DNA of 14,088 bases from Mycoplasmatota bacterium (GCA_012512795.1 JAAZDL010000006.1:1-14088), one strand, 5' to 3'; shown: positions 1 through 8,371, numbered from the stretch's first letter. Notes: a model not told the origin generated them from the sequence alone. Numbers and translations: made by a program.

Positions 1-13
1 GTTAAATCTATTG

Positions 14-19
14 TATAAT
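14..19 (+). promoter_or_regulatory. Candidate -10 box of the first surface-protein gene
   Basis: A perfect TATAAT lies 26 bases before the ATG at 46. It is followed by an AAAGGA ribosome binding site at 31-36, about 9 bases before the start. The matching -35 would fall outside the window, so the promoter can only be partly judged. Confidence 0.5.
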
Positions 20-45
20 TATTTATATCAAAAGGAAGTGTTAAA

Positions 46-1167
46 ATGAAAGAATCAGTAAGTAAAAAAACATTAGTAATTGCAGGTGTTTCAATAATAG
101 GTTTTTTAATATCTATACTTGTAATTGTATGGATATTTAGTTTATTTAAACCAAATTATATATCTTATGAAAAATTTGAAGAAAAAGTAATAACTGCAAC
201 TAAAAAGTTTTATAGTGATAACCCAACATTATTACCTATAAATGATGGAGAGTATTCTATTCTCTATAGTACTCTTCAAGATAATAATTATATAAGCCCA
301 TTAAATGAATTATTAGAAGATGGAGATAAATGCACGATTGAAATTAAAATAATTAAATATGAAGAAAACTTTTCTTATATTCCTTATTTAAATTGTCCAG
401 GTTCTTACGAAACAAAAGAATTATATAAAGTAATAACAGATAATAATTCTATAGTAATATCTGGTGATGGTTTATATAGAGCAAATGATAACTCTTTATA
501 TTATAAAGGTGATATAAAAAACAACTATCTTATGTTTGGTAGTATAGACAATGAGAAAAACATATTATGGAGAATCATTAGTATAGATAGTGATAATAAT
601 ATAAAAATAATAAGAACTACCGCTACTGAAGAAACATATACATGGGATGATAGATATAATATAAACAAAAGCAGTACAACAGGTTATAATGATTTTGAAG
701 TAAGTAGATTAAAAGAAACTTTACAATCATTTGGAACAAGCGAATTAATATTGACTGATGCTTTAAAATCAAAATTAGTTGCTAAAAATTTATGTGTAGG
801 AAAAAGAAATATAAAAGACACAGATAATTCTGGAAATATTGAATGTTCTATCATGTCAGAAGACAAGTACTTATTTGGAGCACTTTCAACATATGAATAT
901 CTTAGAGCTAGTTTAGATGAAAACTGTAATAAGATTAGTGATAAATCATGTATTAATTATAATTATTTACCAGGTTTCTTTAAAAGCACATGGGCTATTA
1001 CTGCTAATAACGACACAACACATAAAGTATTTTATTTTAGTAATTCAGAAGTTTCTGATTCTACAGCTTCTAACTCTAAAAAAATTATGGTTGTAACAAA
1101 TCTTAATAATAGAGTCTTATACAAATCAGGTAATGGTTCATTGTCTGATCCGTACATAATTAAATAA
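46..1167 (+). CDS. Membrane-anchored extracellular protein of unknown function (pilin-like N-terminus, surface module at C-terminus)
   Basis: The 373-residue product has a short basic N-terminus, one strong hydrophobic segment at about residues 9-34, and then a long hydrophilic part predicted to lie outside the cell. Residues 40-125 resemble minor pseudopilin-like proteins of uncultured Firmicutes, with a cysteine pair at C96 and C117 in a KC-TIEI...YLNCPG context. Around residues 150-192 is a 'LYYKGDI..NYLMFG....LWRIISI....IKIIR' stretch. It is typical of a surface module common in these bacteria, and the C-terminus 'GNGSLSDPYIIK' is that module's usual end. Four more cysteines (C250, C267, C294, C302) could form disulfides. 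It has no LPXTG motif. It is the only plus-strand gene here and converges on the HerA-like ATPase gene. No enzymatic function is recognisable; surface location is inferred from topology. Confidence 0.7.
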   Translation: MKESVSKKTLVIAGVSIIGFLISILVIVWIFSLFKPNYISYEKFEEKVITATKKFYSDNPTLLPINDGEYSILYSTLQDNNYISPLNELLEDGDKCTIEIKIIKYEENFSYIPYLNCPGSYETKELYKVITDNNSIVISGDGLYRANDNSLYYKGDIKNNYLMFGSIDNEKNILWRIISIDSDNNIKIIRTTATEETYTWDDRYNINKSSTTGYNDFEVSRLKETLQSFGTSELILTDALKSKLVAKNLCVGKRNIKDTDNSGNIECSIMSEDKYLFGALSTYEYLRASLDENCNKISDKSCINYNYLPGFFKSTWAITANNDTTHKVFYFSNSEVSDSTASNSKKIMVVTNLNNRVLYKSGNGSLSDPYIIK

Positions 1168-1174
1168 ACAATAA

Positions 1175-1204
1175 AAAAGATATTAATTTTGATTAATATC
1201 TTTT
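1175..1204. terminator. Bidirectional intrinsic terminator between the convergent genes
   Basis: A perfect 13-bp stem (1175-1187 with 1192-1204) closes a TTTG loop. Both arms end in AAAA/TTTT, so the RNA has a U-rich 3' side on either strand. The stop codon of the minus-strand ATPase gene (1183-1185) is inside the stem, so the hairpin also serves that gene. Confidence 0.85.
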
Positions 1205-2973
1205 ATTTTGCTTTCTGCTTTTCTAAACCATTGAGTTCCTATATGAGCATTGCTTGAATTAGGAGTTGGATCAGGCTTATCTATTTTTGTAAATACTGGA
1301 ATGTTAAATGCATTACCAAAACATAGCGCTACCCCAGGTCTTAATGTTTTTAATTTTTCAACATCAGATGCTGCAATACTATGAGTGATGCTTTTTATTA
1401 TTTTTAAATCCTCCGGGTGAAACATTCTTAATACTAAATAATTAGAACATTGACTTAAAGCAGTATTTGATAACTCACTAGGTCTTTGAGTTATAAGGCC
1501 AAGAACAACACCATACTTACGACCTTCTTTAGTTATACGATCAAAAATATTATATCCAATTACATTAATATCATTATCATTTTGAACATATCTATGAGCT
1601 TCTTCTAACATTAATTGAAGTGGATATCCACCTCTTGATTCTAAGCTTATAGCATAATCAAAGAATAACTTAGAATATATTTTTGTCAAAGTTTTAGCAA
1701 AACGTTCATCTACATAATTTAAGTTAAAGTTAACGATTTGAGTTTTTTCCCCTTTAGCTGATGTAAACATTTTTTTAATATAATCTTCTTTAGTAATATA
1801 CTCATCAACTTCAAAATAATAGCCATAATCTCCATTAGCAATAGAATCGAGTCTAACTTTTAATATATTATTAATATCATATACTTTATCACTTTTTAAT
1901 ACTCCTTCACTTATAAGAGCAAATTCAAAAGCATTATATAAATCTCTTAAAGTATATTTAGTAGGCTTCATATTCCTATCAAATACATTTTCTTCACTTA
2001 TATAATTTTCTAAGAATTCTATAACTAATTGAATAGTATTTATTTTACCAGTTTGATCAACATTTAAACACTGTCTTAATGTTCTAACGTATCCAGGTTG
2101 AACTATTTTGCTTTCTAAATTAATGTCTTTTGTATAAAAAGTAGATAAAACAGCCGTAACTTGATCTCTAATTTGAGTGCTTGCTTTACCTCCAGTTAAT
2201 ATATCTAAAATAGCTTTAGCAATAATATTATTTTTAAAATCTAAAACTTTGTCTTCTTCTTCGGTAAATAAGTAAACATATTTTAATGCTTTTTCTATTA
2301 AAGGCATTTGTGCTGGAGTATCAGCATTTAAAAGAAGAGCAATATCATCAGCTTCAAGATAATAAGGTGGTATTTTTACTACATCATCTCTTATATTTTT
2401 TATATCAGTAGTTATATTTTTACATCTACAATATTTAGTTTGATTTATTCTATCAAGAGCATTATGGTATTCTCCATACACATCAAATAAAACTATGTTA
2501 GCGTTGTATGGTATATTTTCTTTTCTATAAAATAAATTTTGAAAAATTCTAGCTACACTACAACTTTTACCACTTCCGGTGTTACCTATAATAGCAAAAT
2601 GATTTGAAAATAAATTATCTATATTAGCCGATACATTAAAGCCGTCATATATTAAAGATTTACCTAAATATAAATCAGTTGGAGTATCAATGTTTTGACT
2701 TCCAACTAAAGAAATAACTTCTTCTCTATTAACTATTCTTACTTTACTAGTATGTGTAGGCTTATGAATTAAACCACTACTAAAAATATTATCAATAAAC
2801 TCTCCTACCATAATACATTCAATAGAATCTCTACTGATCGCAGTAATTTCACAAACTATTTTATATTTTTCTTCGAATACAATATGAACACCTATTAAAG
2901 TAGTTTCAACTTTTCCAGATGCATTTTCCAATATTATTATATCATCAGTTACAGACTTTATACTTCCAAACAT
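1183..2973 (-). CDS. HerA/DUF87-type hexameric P-loop ATPase
   Basis: The 596-residue product fits the HerA-FtsK superfamily of DNA-translocating ATPases. Residues 1-60 look like the small N-terminal HAS beta-barrel. Walker A is GNTGSGKS at 130-137, followed by the typical 'IVLFDVYGEYH' strand at 160-170. Walker B is LQLMLEEAH at 452-460, with the catalytic acidic pair E457/E458. 'EGRKYGVVLGLITQRPSEL' at 483-501 supplies a candidate arginine finger (R485) and the conserved TQRPS sensor. Related ATPases work with NurA nuclease in end processing or with SIR2 or DUF4297 effectors in phage defence. Neither partner lies next to this gene: valS is upstream, and a surface-protein gene converges from downstream. 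The ATG has an AAGGAG site 7 bases upstream (2981-2986). ATPase assignment is firm; the cellular role is not. Confidence 0.88.
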   Translation of the reverse strand: MFGSIKSVTDDIIILENASGKVETTLIGVHIVFEEKYKIVCEITAISRDSIECIMVGEFIDNIFSSGLIHKPTHTSKVRIVNREEVISLVGSQNIDTPTDLYLGKSLIYDGFNVSANIDNLFSNHFAIIGNTGSGKSCSVARIFQNLFYRKENIPYNANIVLFDVYGEYHNALDRINQTKYCRCKNITTDIKNIRDDVVKIPPYYLEADDIALLLNADTPAQMPLIEKALKYVYLFTEEEDKVLDFKNNIIAKAILDILTGGKASTQIRDQVTAVLSTFYTKDINLESKIVQPGYVRTLRQCLNVDQTGKINTIQLVIEFLENYISEENVFDRNMKPTKYTLRDLYNAFEFALISEGVLKSDKVYDINNILKVRLDSIANGDYGYYFEVDEYITKEDYIKKMFTSAKGEKTQIVNFNLNYVDERFAKTLTKIYSKLFFDYAISLESRGGYPLQLMLEEAHRYVQNDNDINVIGYNIFDRITKEGRKYGVVLGLITQRPSELSNTALSQCSNYLVLRMFHPEDLKIIKSITHSIAASDVEKLKTLRPGVALCFGNAFNIPVFTKIDKPDPTPNSSNAHIGTQWFRKAESKIKDINQN

Positions 2974-3000
2974 ATTAAAACTCCTTATTATTCTATTTTT

Positions 3001-3009
3001 ATTATAACA
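3001..3009 (-). promoter_or_regulatory. Extended -10 promoter of the HerA-like ATPase gene
   Basis: Read on the minus strand this is TGTTATAAT, a perfect extended -10 (TGnTATAAT), about 28 bases before the ATG at 2973. No good -35 is spaced 17 bases away, as expected for extended -10 promoters. It lies just after the valS terminator, so the ATPase gene is probably its own transcription unit. Confidence 0.6.
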
Positions 3010-3036
3010 TATAATATATAAAAATAAAGAGTTTTC

Positions 3037-3070
3037 AAAAAAAAGAAACTTAATTTTTCATTAATGTTTC
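3037..3070 (-). terminator. Intrinsic terminator of valS, overlapping its last codons
   Basis: On the minus strand GAAAC-a-TTAAT pairs with ATTAA-GTTTC around a GAAAA loop: 10 bp with one bulged A. Eight Ts follow at 3037-3044. The 5' arm and loop encode the last residues of ValS (ETLMKN), and the TAA stop lies in the 3' arm. Confidence 0.85.
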
Positions 3071-5578
3071 TAATCTTAAAATTTCCTTTTCTAAATCTTC
3101 TTTTTCTTTATTTACTATTTCCTTAGGAGCTTTATTAACATAGTTCTCATTAGAAAGTAATTTTTTTCTTCTTTCGATAGACAATTTCAAATTATTAGTT
3201 TCTTCTTCTAGCTTTTTTTGTTGTTCTAAGTAGTTTTCTTTATTATCAAAATATATATCTAATTTATAACTATATAGTTCTACAGAAATTGAATCATTAT
3301 AACTAGGTTTTTCAACTATTTTATCACTTATATTAATTATTTTATTTAATAAATCATTATTATTATAATCAATTATTTCAAACTTAGATGATATTTTATT
3401 TTCAGTTTTTATATTTCTAAATAAACTTATAAAATCTAACATTTTATCCATTTGAATTTCTTCTTCTTTAAATACTAATTTTTTATCATATACAGGATAT
3501 GAAGATATCATTATGGAATCACATTCTTTTATTGGAAGCATATTATATATTTCTTCAGTAATAAAAGGAGTATAAGGACTCATCATTTTTAAAATATTTG
3601 TTAAAACTAGCAATAATACTGATGATGTTGTATTATTAGTTGCAAATTTAGACATTTCAATATAGTTATCACAATAATCATGCCAAATAAATTCATATAA
3701 TGTGTTTCCAGCCATATTAAGATCAAATTTTTCCATATGTTTAGTTACATCTTTAATTGTTTTATTCATTTTTGTAAGTATCCATTTATCACTTAAAGAC
3801 AAATTTTCAAGTGTAAAGTCTTCTTTTTTATAATTATCTAAATTCATTAAAACATATCTTGATGCATTCCATAATTTATTTAAAAAATTCCAACTTGATT
3901 TAAGTTTATTTCTATCATATTTAAGATCGATACCAGCAGAAACAGCTGTATTTAAATAAAATCTTAAGGAATCTGCTCCATATTCATCTATTTCATCCAT
4001 TGGGTCGATTCCGTTACCTAAACTTTTAGACATTTTTTTACCATTTATATCTCTTACAAGACCATGAATCAAACAATGTTTAAAAGGTCTTTGCTTTGTA
4101 AATTCTAGAGAATCAAATGCCATTCTACATACCCAGAAGAAAATGATATCATATCCTGTCACCAAAACATCTGTAGGAAAATATTTTTTCATGTCACTAG
4201 TTTCATCAGGCCAACCAAGAGTACTAAATGGCCATAAAGCACTACTAAACCATGTATCAAGAACATCTTCATCTTGAGCCCAACCATCTTCTTTAGGTGC
4301 TTCAAGTCCAACATAGATTTCATTATCTTTATACCAAGCAGGAATTCTATGTCCCCACCATAGTTGTCTAGATATACACCAATCATTAATTATTTCCATC
4401 CAATGATTCATTGTTTTTTCAAATCTTTTAGGGATAAAATTTATTTTAGTTTCACTATTTTTTTGATTTTCAAGAACAGCATCAGCTAAAGGTTTCATTT
4501 TAACAAACCATTGCTTAGATAAATACGGCTCTACCACTGCATCAGTTCTCTCAGAATGACCAACAGAATGGACCATATGTTCAATTTCGATTAATAATTC
4601 CATAGATTTTAAATCTTCAATCAAATTTTCTCTACATTCATATCTATCTTGATTATTATATTTATCAGCATTTTCATTCATAGTAGCATCCGGATTAATA
4701 CAAACTACTTTCTCTAAATTATGTCTAAGACCAACTTCAAAATCATTTGGATCATGTGCTGGTGTTATTTTAACTACTCCACTTCCAAATTCAGGATCAG
4801 CATGTGCATCAGCTATGATAGGTATTAACTTATTAATAATTGGAAGAATAGCTTTTTTTCCTATATATTTTTTATATCTTTTATCATTTGGATTAACTGC
4901 TACTGCAGTATCACCAAAAAGAGTTTCAGGTCTAGTAGTTGCTACATCTAAATATTCATTTGTTCCTTCAATAAAGTATTTAATGTGATAAAATGCACCT
5001 TTATCATTTTTATAAATTACTTCTTCATTTGAAAGAGCAGTTTGTGCTACAGGATCCCAATTTATTATTTTTTCTCCTCTATATATAAGACCTTTGTTAT
5101 ACAAATCAACAAATACTTTATTAACAGCATTGTTTAATCCTTCATCTAAAGTGAATCTCTCTTTTCTATAATCTAAACTTAGTCCAAGTTTTGCCCACTG
5201 ATCTCTTATATTATTTGAATATTTATTTTTCCAATCCCAACATTCTTTTATAAAATTTTCTCTGCCTATTCTTTTTTTATCTACTCCTTCACTTTGAAGT
5301 TTAGCAACTACTTTTGCTTCAGTACTTATAGCAGCATGGTCCATACCAGGAAGCCATAAAGCATCATAGCCTTGCATTCTTTTAAATCTAATAATAGTAT
5401 CTTGAATTGCTGTATCCCAAGCATGTCCTAAATGAAGTTTACCAGTTATATTAGGCGGTGGTATAACTATTGTAAATGGTTCTTTATCTTTATCTCCAGA
5501 ATCAAAGTATCTCTTTTCCTTCCATAAAGAGTATTTTCCTTCTTCAACTATCATATGATTATATTTTTTTTCTAACAT
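3050..5578 (-). CDS. valS: Valyl-tRNA synthetase
   Basis: This cytoplasmic class I synthetase charges tRNA-Val with valine. With the start chosen here it has 842 residues, close to the usual 870-880. HIGH is present as HLGH at about 49-52 after 'PPPNITGK'. The CP1 editing domain carries 'TTRPETLFGDTAVAV' at about 214-228. KMSKS is at about 515-519. The C-terminal 60 residues are the Lys/Glu-rich coiled-coil arm of ValRS. The ATG at 5578 follows a GGAAAGGG ribosome binding site. An in-frame TTG at 5614 would extend the frame by 12 residues, but it lies inside the T-box terminator stem, so it is rejected. Expression should be controlled by the T-box leader directly upstream. Confidence 0.97.
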   Translation of the reverse strand: MLEKKYNHMIVEEGKYSLWKEKRYFDSGDKDKEPFTIVIPPPNITGKLHLGHAWDTAIQDTIIRFKRMQGYDALWLPGMDHAAISTEAKVVAKLQSEGVDKKRIGRENFIKECWDWKNKYSNNIRDQWAKLGLSLDYRKERFTLDEGLNNAVNKVFVDLYNKGLIYRGEKIINWDPVAQTALSNEEVIYKNDKGAFYHIKYFIEGTNEYLDVATTRPETLFGDTAVAVNPNDKRYKKYIGKKAILPIINKLIPIIADAHADPEFGSGVVKITPAHDPNDFEVGLRHNLEKVVCINPDATMNENADKYNNQDRYECRENLIEDLKSMELLIEIEHMVHSVGHSERTDAVVEPYLSKQWFVKMKPLADAVLENQKNSETKINFIPKRFEKTMNHWMEIINDWCISRQLWWGHRIPAWYKDNEIYVGLEAPKEDGWAQDEDVLDTWFSSALWPFSTLGWPDETSDMKKYFPTDVLVTGYDIIFFWVCRMAFDSLEFTKQRPFKHCLIHGLVRDINGKKMSKSLGNGIDPMDEIDEYGADSLRFYLNTAVSAGIDLKYDRNKLKSSWNFLNKLWNASRYVLMNLDNYKKEDFTLENLSLSDKWILTKMNKTIKDVTKHMEKFDLNMAGNTLYEFIWHDYCDNYIEMSKFATNNTTSSVLLLVLTNILKMMSPYTPFITEEIYNMLPIKECDSIMISSYPVYDKKLVFKEEEIQMDKMLDFISLFRNIKTENKISSKFEIIDYNNNDLLNKIINISDKIVEKPSYNDSISVELYSYKLDIYFDNKENYLEQQKKLEEETNNLKLSIERRKKLLSNENYVNKAPKEIVNKEKEDLEKEILRLETLMKN

Positions 5579-5590
5579 ATTATTTCCCTT

Positions 5591-5810
5591 TCCAAAATAA
5601 AAAGAATAGTACAAGGAGTCATATATGACGGTACCATCCTTTAATTAACTTTATTTTATTTAACGCATAATAACGTAATATCCTACTACTACTTTAGATA
5701 TTAAACTCACAAGCTACATTCATATATTTATAATTAAGAAAAGTTTTCACCCGATGACTTTTCATCTCTAATAAAATAAATATATTACTCCTCTTGGTCT
5801 TTGTTTTTAT
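5591..5810 (-). promoter_or_regulatory. Valine T-box riboswitch leader of valS
   Basis: The transcript senses uncharged tRNA-Val and switches between terminator and antiterminator. The conserved T-box, AAGGATGGTACCGTC, is at 5627-5641. Upstream are an AGGAGTA box (5786-5792) and a GGGTGAAAA motif (5744-5752) of Stem I. The specifier GTA (Val) is at 5715-5717 in the context GAAT-GTA-GC. An AATATC/GATATT hairpin follows, in the place of Stem III. The terminator pairs 5631-5642 with 5601-5612 (12 bp, two G-U pairs), encloses an inner GTCATA/TATGAC hairpin, and is followed by a T-rich tail at 5591-5600. Val specificity agrees with the gene downstream. Confidence 0.92.
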
Positions 5811-5816
5811 GAAGTA

Positions 5817-5845
5817 AGTATACAATTAAATGCATACTTTGTCAA
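5817..5845 (-). promoter_or_regulatory. Sigma-A promoter of the valS T-box transcript
   Basis: TTGACA (5840-5845) and TATACT (5817-5822) are separated by exactly 17 bases. Predicted transcription begins near 5810, giving a leader of about 230 bases before valS. The -35 sits only about a dozen bases from the stop of the upstream gene. Confidence 0.85.
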
Positions 5846-5855
5846 TAAATATAGT

Positions 5856-6599
5856 TTATTCCTTTTCATAACTATAATAATAGTATTTATTTTCTTTCTC
5901 ATTATAGTTAAACGTATATTTATATTTATTTAATTTATTTGATTCATTTAAAATATCTTCTTTACTAAAAACTTTATCAGATATTTTATTTTTATAGTCA
6001 CTATCTATATAAGATCCATTGTCATTAACAAATGCAACTATCTCAGTTATTTCGATTTTGTCATTATATTTAAATGAACTAACAATTTCACTTACATACA
6101 AAGTATTTGTAGATTTATTTTCTTTTATTTTGTAGTAATACATATACTCATTTTCATCAGCTGTTTTACCATATTTTATTTCATAATTATCATAAAAGAA
6201 ACTATCTAATTTTGAATATAAATTATTTTTACCAAAGATATTTGAATATTCTTCTTTTACAATAGATTCTAAAATATACTCTTCTTCTAATAAATTCATG
6301 CGTTCTAACTTATAGAACAATATATTCATATGGATATCTTTATCTACCTCTGATATTAAAATTTTGTCTTTTTTATAAAAATACATATCATCAGAATGAA
6401 GTTTTGATCTTGTACTATAATATAAAGATATAGTTAAATCACTCGTCAAAGATAAACTTTCATCATATTTTATACTTGGATCATTATAATTACTATCTAT
6501 TTTATTTTCATCTTTTCTAGTAAGTTTATTTATTACTAAAAATATACAAAATATTAAAACAACTACAAATACAATAATAATAATTTTTTGTTTTTTCAT
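5856..6599 (-). CDS. Small membrane-anchored protein of unknown function
   Basis: I do not recognise this 247-residue family. A lysine start (MKKQK) is followed by one hydrophobic helix at about residues 5-24 and a hydrophilic domain predicted to be extracellular. There is no lipobox cysteine: the single cysteine in the helix (IFCIF) lacks the [LVI][AS]G context. The domain is rich in Asp, Lys, Asn and Tyr and ends in a tyrosine-dense tail (KYYYYSYEKE). The ATG has an AAAGGA site about 8 bases upstream that directly abuts the TAG stop of the InlB-repeat gene, so the two are probably transcribed and perhaps translated together. No convincing terminator follows before the valS promoter. Confidence 0.7.
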   Translation of the reverse strand: MKKQKIIIIVFVVVLIFCIFLVINKLTRKDENKIDSNYNDPSIKYDESLSLTSDLTISLYYSTRSKLHSDDMYFYKKDKILISEVDKDIHMNILFYKLERMNLLEEEYILESIVKEEYSNIFGKNNLYSKLDSFFYDNYEIKYGKTADENEYMYYYKIKENKSTNTLYVSEIVSSFKYNDKIEITEIVAFVNDNGSYIDSDYKNKISDKVFSKEDILNESNKLNKYKYTFNYNEKENKYYYYSYEKE

Positions 6600-6611
6600 A
6601 ATATTTCCTTT

Positions 6612-8270
6612 CTAATTACAATAACTAGAGAAATTCCCTGTAGAGCTAGATTTAGACCAGTTTGAATTATATATATTTGTCCAGTTAGAATAAGTACTTC
6701 CCTTTACACCACGCATTCTAAAATACTTACTTATAGATTTTGAATAAGACACTTGGTGTCCTAAAGAAATTCCACTAACTCCCCAATATCCATTAGTTTT
6801 CGTATAATTCGAACCATTTTCAGTGTAACTACCATCCGAACCAGAAAAGGAAGCAATATCTCCTGATTTACAGCAAGAAGTTGGATCCATGCAAGTACAC
6901 CACTGAATTTGATATGTTTCCGCTCCATATATATATGCTTTTAATTTAAATACTTCTCCAGAGGAAGATAATGTAATATTGTTTGATGTATTTAAATCTA
7001 TTTCACAAACATTATGAGCTGATGTCTGATTTTGATAATCTAATGATATTACTGATTTAAATCCCCAGCTACCGCTAGTATAAGCATAATCTGTAGCTGT
7101 AGTACTTCCAACAGTTACTTTTACATCCGGATATTTAGCAACTGCATTTGTAACCCATGTTGCTGTTAAAGTATAGTTACCTCCGTTACATATTCCTAAA
7201 GAAGAGTTTGGTGCATAAGATGATCCTCCATAAGACCATCCATTAAATCCATAACTAGTTGTTGCTGGTATAAGAGAACTAATAGTGATATAAGATCCTG
7301 CACTAACTATTTGAGTTGATGGTAAATTTGATACAGTTGCAGAAATCCCAGGAGCATAAGTAACTGTACAATTATTAGCAGTCCATCTTGCATATATTGT
7401 TGCATTTCCAGTAGCAACTGTACTAGACGTTACTTGTGTTCCTCCACTTGCTGCGGTGTACCATCCTGTAAAAGTATAATTACTTCTTGTTGGAGTACAT
7501 AAAGTTCCATATGCACTTCCATGTGTTATTGATTTAGTTGAACAACCACTTCCTGAGTTATTATCATATGTTAAAGTGTATGATTTAGGTATAAGTTTTA
7601 AATTACATGTTATATCGTTTTTAACATTATCAAGAAAAACACTATTACTTTGTACCCTTGAATGGCAATTTTCTATATTAAAACTATAACCTTCAGCAAC
7701 ATTAATAGAAAACTCAGCTGTCTCATTTTCGTTAATTAGTTGACTATTTGGAACTGCTGTTCCTAAAGTCTCATTATCACTTATTATATTAACTTGATAT
7801 TTCTTTACAAATACCCAAGGATTTGTATAACTACCATTTCCATATACTTTAGTTTTTTCTTTTACATATTCAGTTATTCTTATTCCAAATTCATTTTCAG
7901 CATTATAAACAGAATACTTTTTAGAACTTGTAGAACTAATAGCATAATAATCATTTTCTTCATTCGTCATAGTCCAATATTTTAAACCAGTAAATAAATA
8001 AGTATCACCTGATTTATCTTTTGATATATTAAATTCGTCTATATTTAAAAAGCCTCCATTAACAAAACCACTACTAACACTAAGAGTTTTATTAAAATAT
8101 TTAAACGGAATATTTGCTTCATTTACAATATATCTATTATAATTTCTAAACTTTAAAATATATTCGGAAGTATAATTTTTTCCATAATGATAATTGACAT
8201 TAATAAAAGCAAGAACAGTTATATTAACTACTAGAATAAGAAAAAACAATAAATATTTTTTTGTTTTCAT
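6612..8270 (-). CDS. Exported InlB B-repeat (Listeria-Bacteroides repeat) surface protein
   Basis: The product has 552 residues with the start at 8270. A signal or anchor helix is at about residues 6-25. Residues 49-155 form a surface module ending 'GNGSYTNPWVFV', the same kind of ending as in the plus-strand surface protein at 46-1167. Residues 229-297 form a clear InlB B-repeat ('YTLTYDNNSGSG...YTFTGWYTAASGGTQV...TIYARW'). Residues 300-373 are a second, diverged copy ending 'YTLTATW'. The remaining 175 residues are Ser/Gly/Tyr-rich with a cysteine cluster (WCTCMDPTSCC, about 457-467) and a terminal YCN. There is no LPXTG or obvious C-terminal anchor. The start follows a GGTGAGG site; an in-frame ATG at 8303 has no ribosome binding site and overlaps the promoter. 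Adhesion is a guess from the repeat family only. Confidence 0.85.
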   Translation of the reverse strand: MKTKKYLLFFLILVVNITVLAFINVNYHYGKNYTSEYILKFRNYNRYIVNEANIPFKYFNKTLSVSSGFVNGGFLNIDEFNISKDKSGDTYLFTGLKYWTMTNEENDYYAISSTSSKKYSVYNAENEFGIRITEYVKEKTKVYGNGSYTNPWVFVKKYQVNIISDNETLGTAVPNSQLINENETAEFSINVAEGYSFNIENCHSRVQSNSVFLDNVKNDITCNLKLIPKSYTLTYDNNSGSGCSTKSITHGSAYGTLCTPTRSNYTFTGWYTAASGGTQVTSSTVATGNATIYARWTANNCTVTYAPGISATVSNLPSTQIVSAGSYITISSLIPATTSYGFNGWSYGGSSYAPNSSLGICNGGNYTLTATWVTNAVAKYPDVKVTVGSTTATDYAYTSGSWGFKSVISLDYQNQTSAHNVCEIDLNTSNNITLSSSGEVFKLKAYIYGAETYQIQWCTCMDPTSCCKSGDIASFSGSDGSYTENGSNYTKTNGYWGVSGISLGHQVSYSKSISKYFRMRGVKGSTYSNWTNIYNSNWSKSSSTGNFSSYCN

Positions 8271-8290
8271 ATTAGCCTCACCTATTATAA

Positions 8291-8319
8291 ATTGTATCAT
8301 CATTCTTACATGATTTCAA
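8291..8319 (-). promoter_or_regulatory. Promoter of the InlB-repeat gene and its downstream partner
   Basis: TTGAAA (8314-8319) and TACAAT (8291-8296) have 17-base spacing. Initiation near 8284 would keep the GGTGAGG ribosome binding site (8276-8282) intact. A nearer TATAAT (8284-8289) would start transcription inside that site and is less likely. Confidence 0.6.
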
Positions 8320-8334
8320 CTTAGAATTTCAAAT

Positions 8335-8359
8335 AAAAAAATCAGATAAAATATCTGAT
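8335..8359 (-). terminator. Intrinsic terminator after tRNA-Met
   Basis: On the minus strand ATCAGATA pairs with TATCTGAT (8 bp, perfect) around a TTT loop and is followed by six Ts (8335-8340). It lies 12 bases after the CCA end of the tRNA. Confidence 0.9.
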
Positions 8360-8371
8360 AATTTTTAATTT

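Noticed and set aside
684..866. Antisense and out-of-frame open frames inside genes (also 4189-4386, 7794-7985, 10677-10877, 11600-11794, 11921-12253, 13366-13674)
   Set aside because: Each lies wholly or mostly within a well-supported gene, lacks a ribosome binding site or recognisable protein, and has composition expected of a shadow frame.
1183..3009. Known HerA-based defence system
   Set aside because: No SIR2, DUF4297, NurA or other effector gene adjoins the ATPase; only the ATPase itself is supported.
5579..5614. TTG start adding 12 residues to ValS
   Set aside because: It lies in the T-box terminator stem; the ATG at 5578 has a ribosome binding site and matches the usual ValS N-terminus.
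5844..5860. AATAAA/TTTATT hairpin as a terminator of the 247-residue gene
   Set aside because: Six A-U pairs only, no T-run after it, and it overlaps the -35 of the valS promoter.
8271..8303. ATG-ATG start adding 11 residues to the InlB-repeat protein
   Set aside because: No ribosome binding site precedes it and it overlaps the promoter; the ATG at 8270 has GGTGAGG and begins a normal signal sequence.
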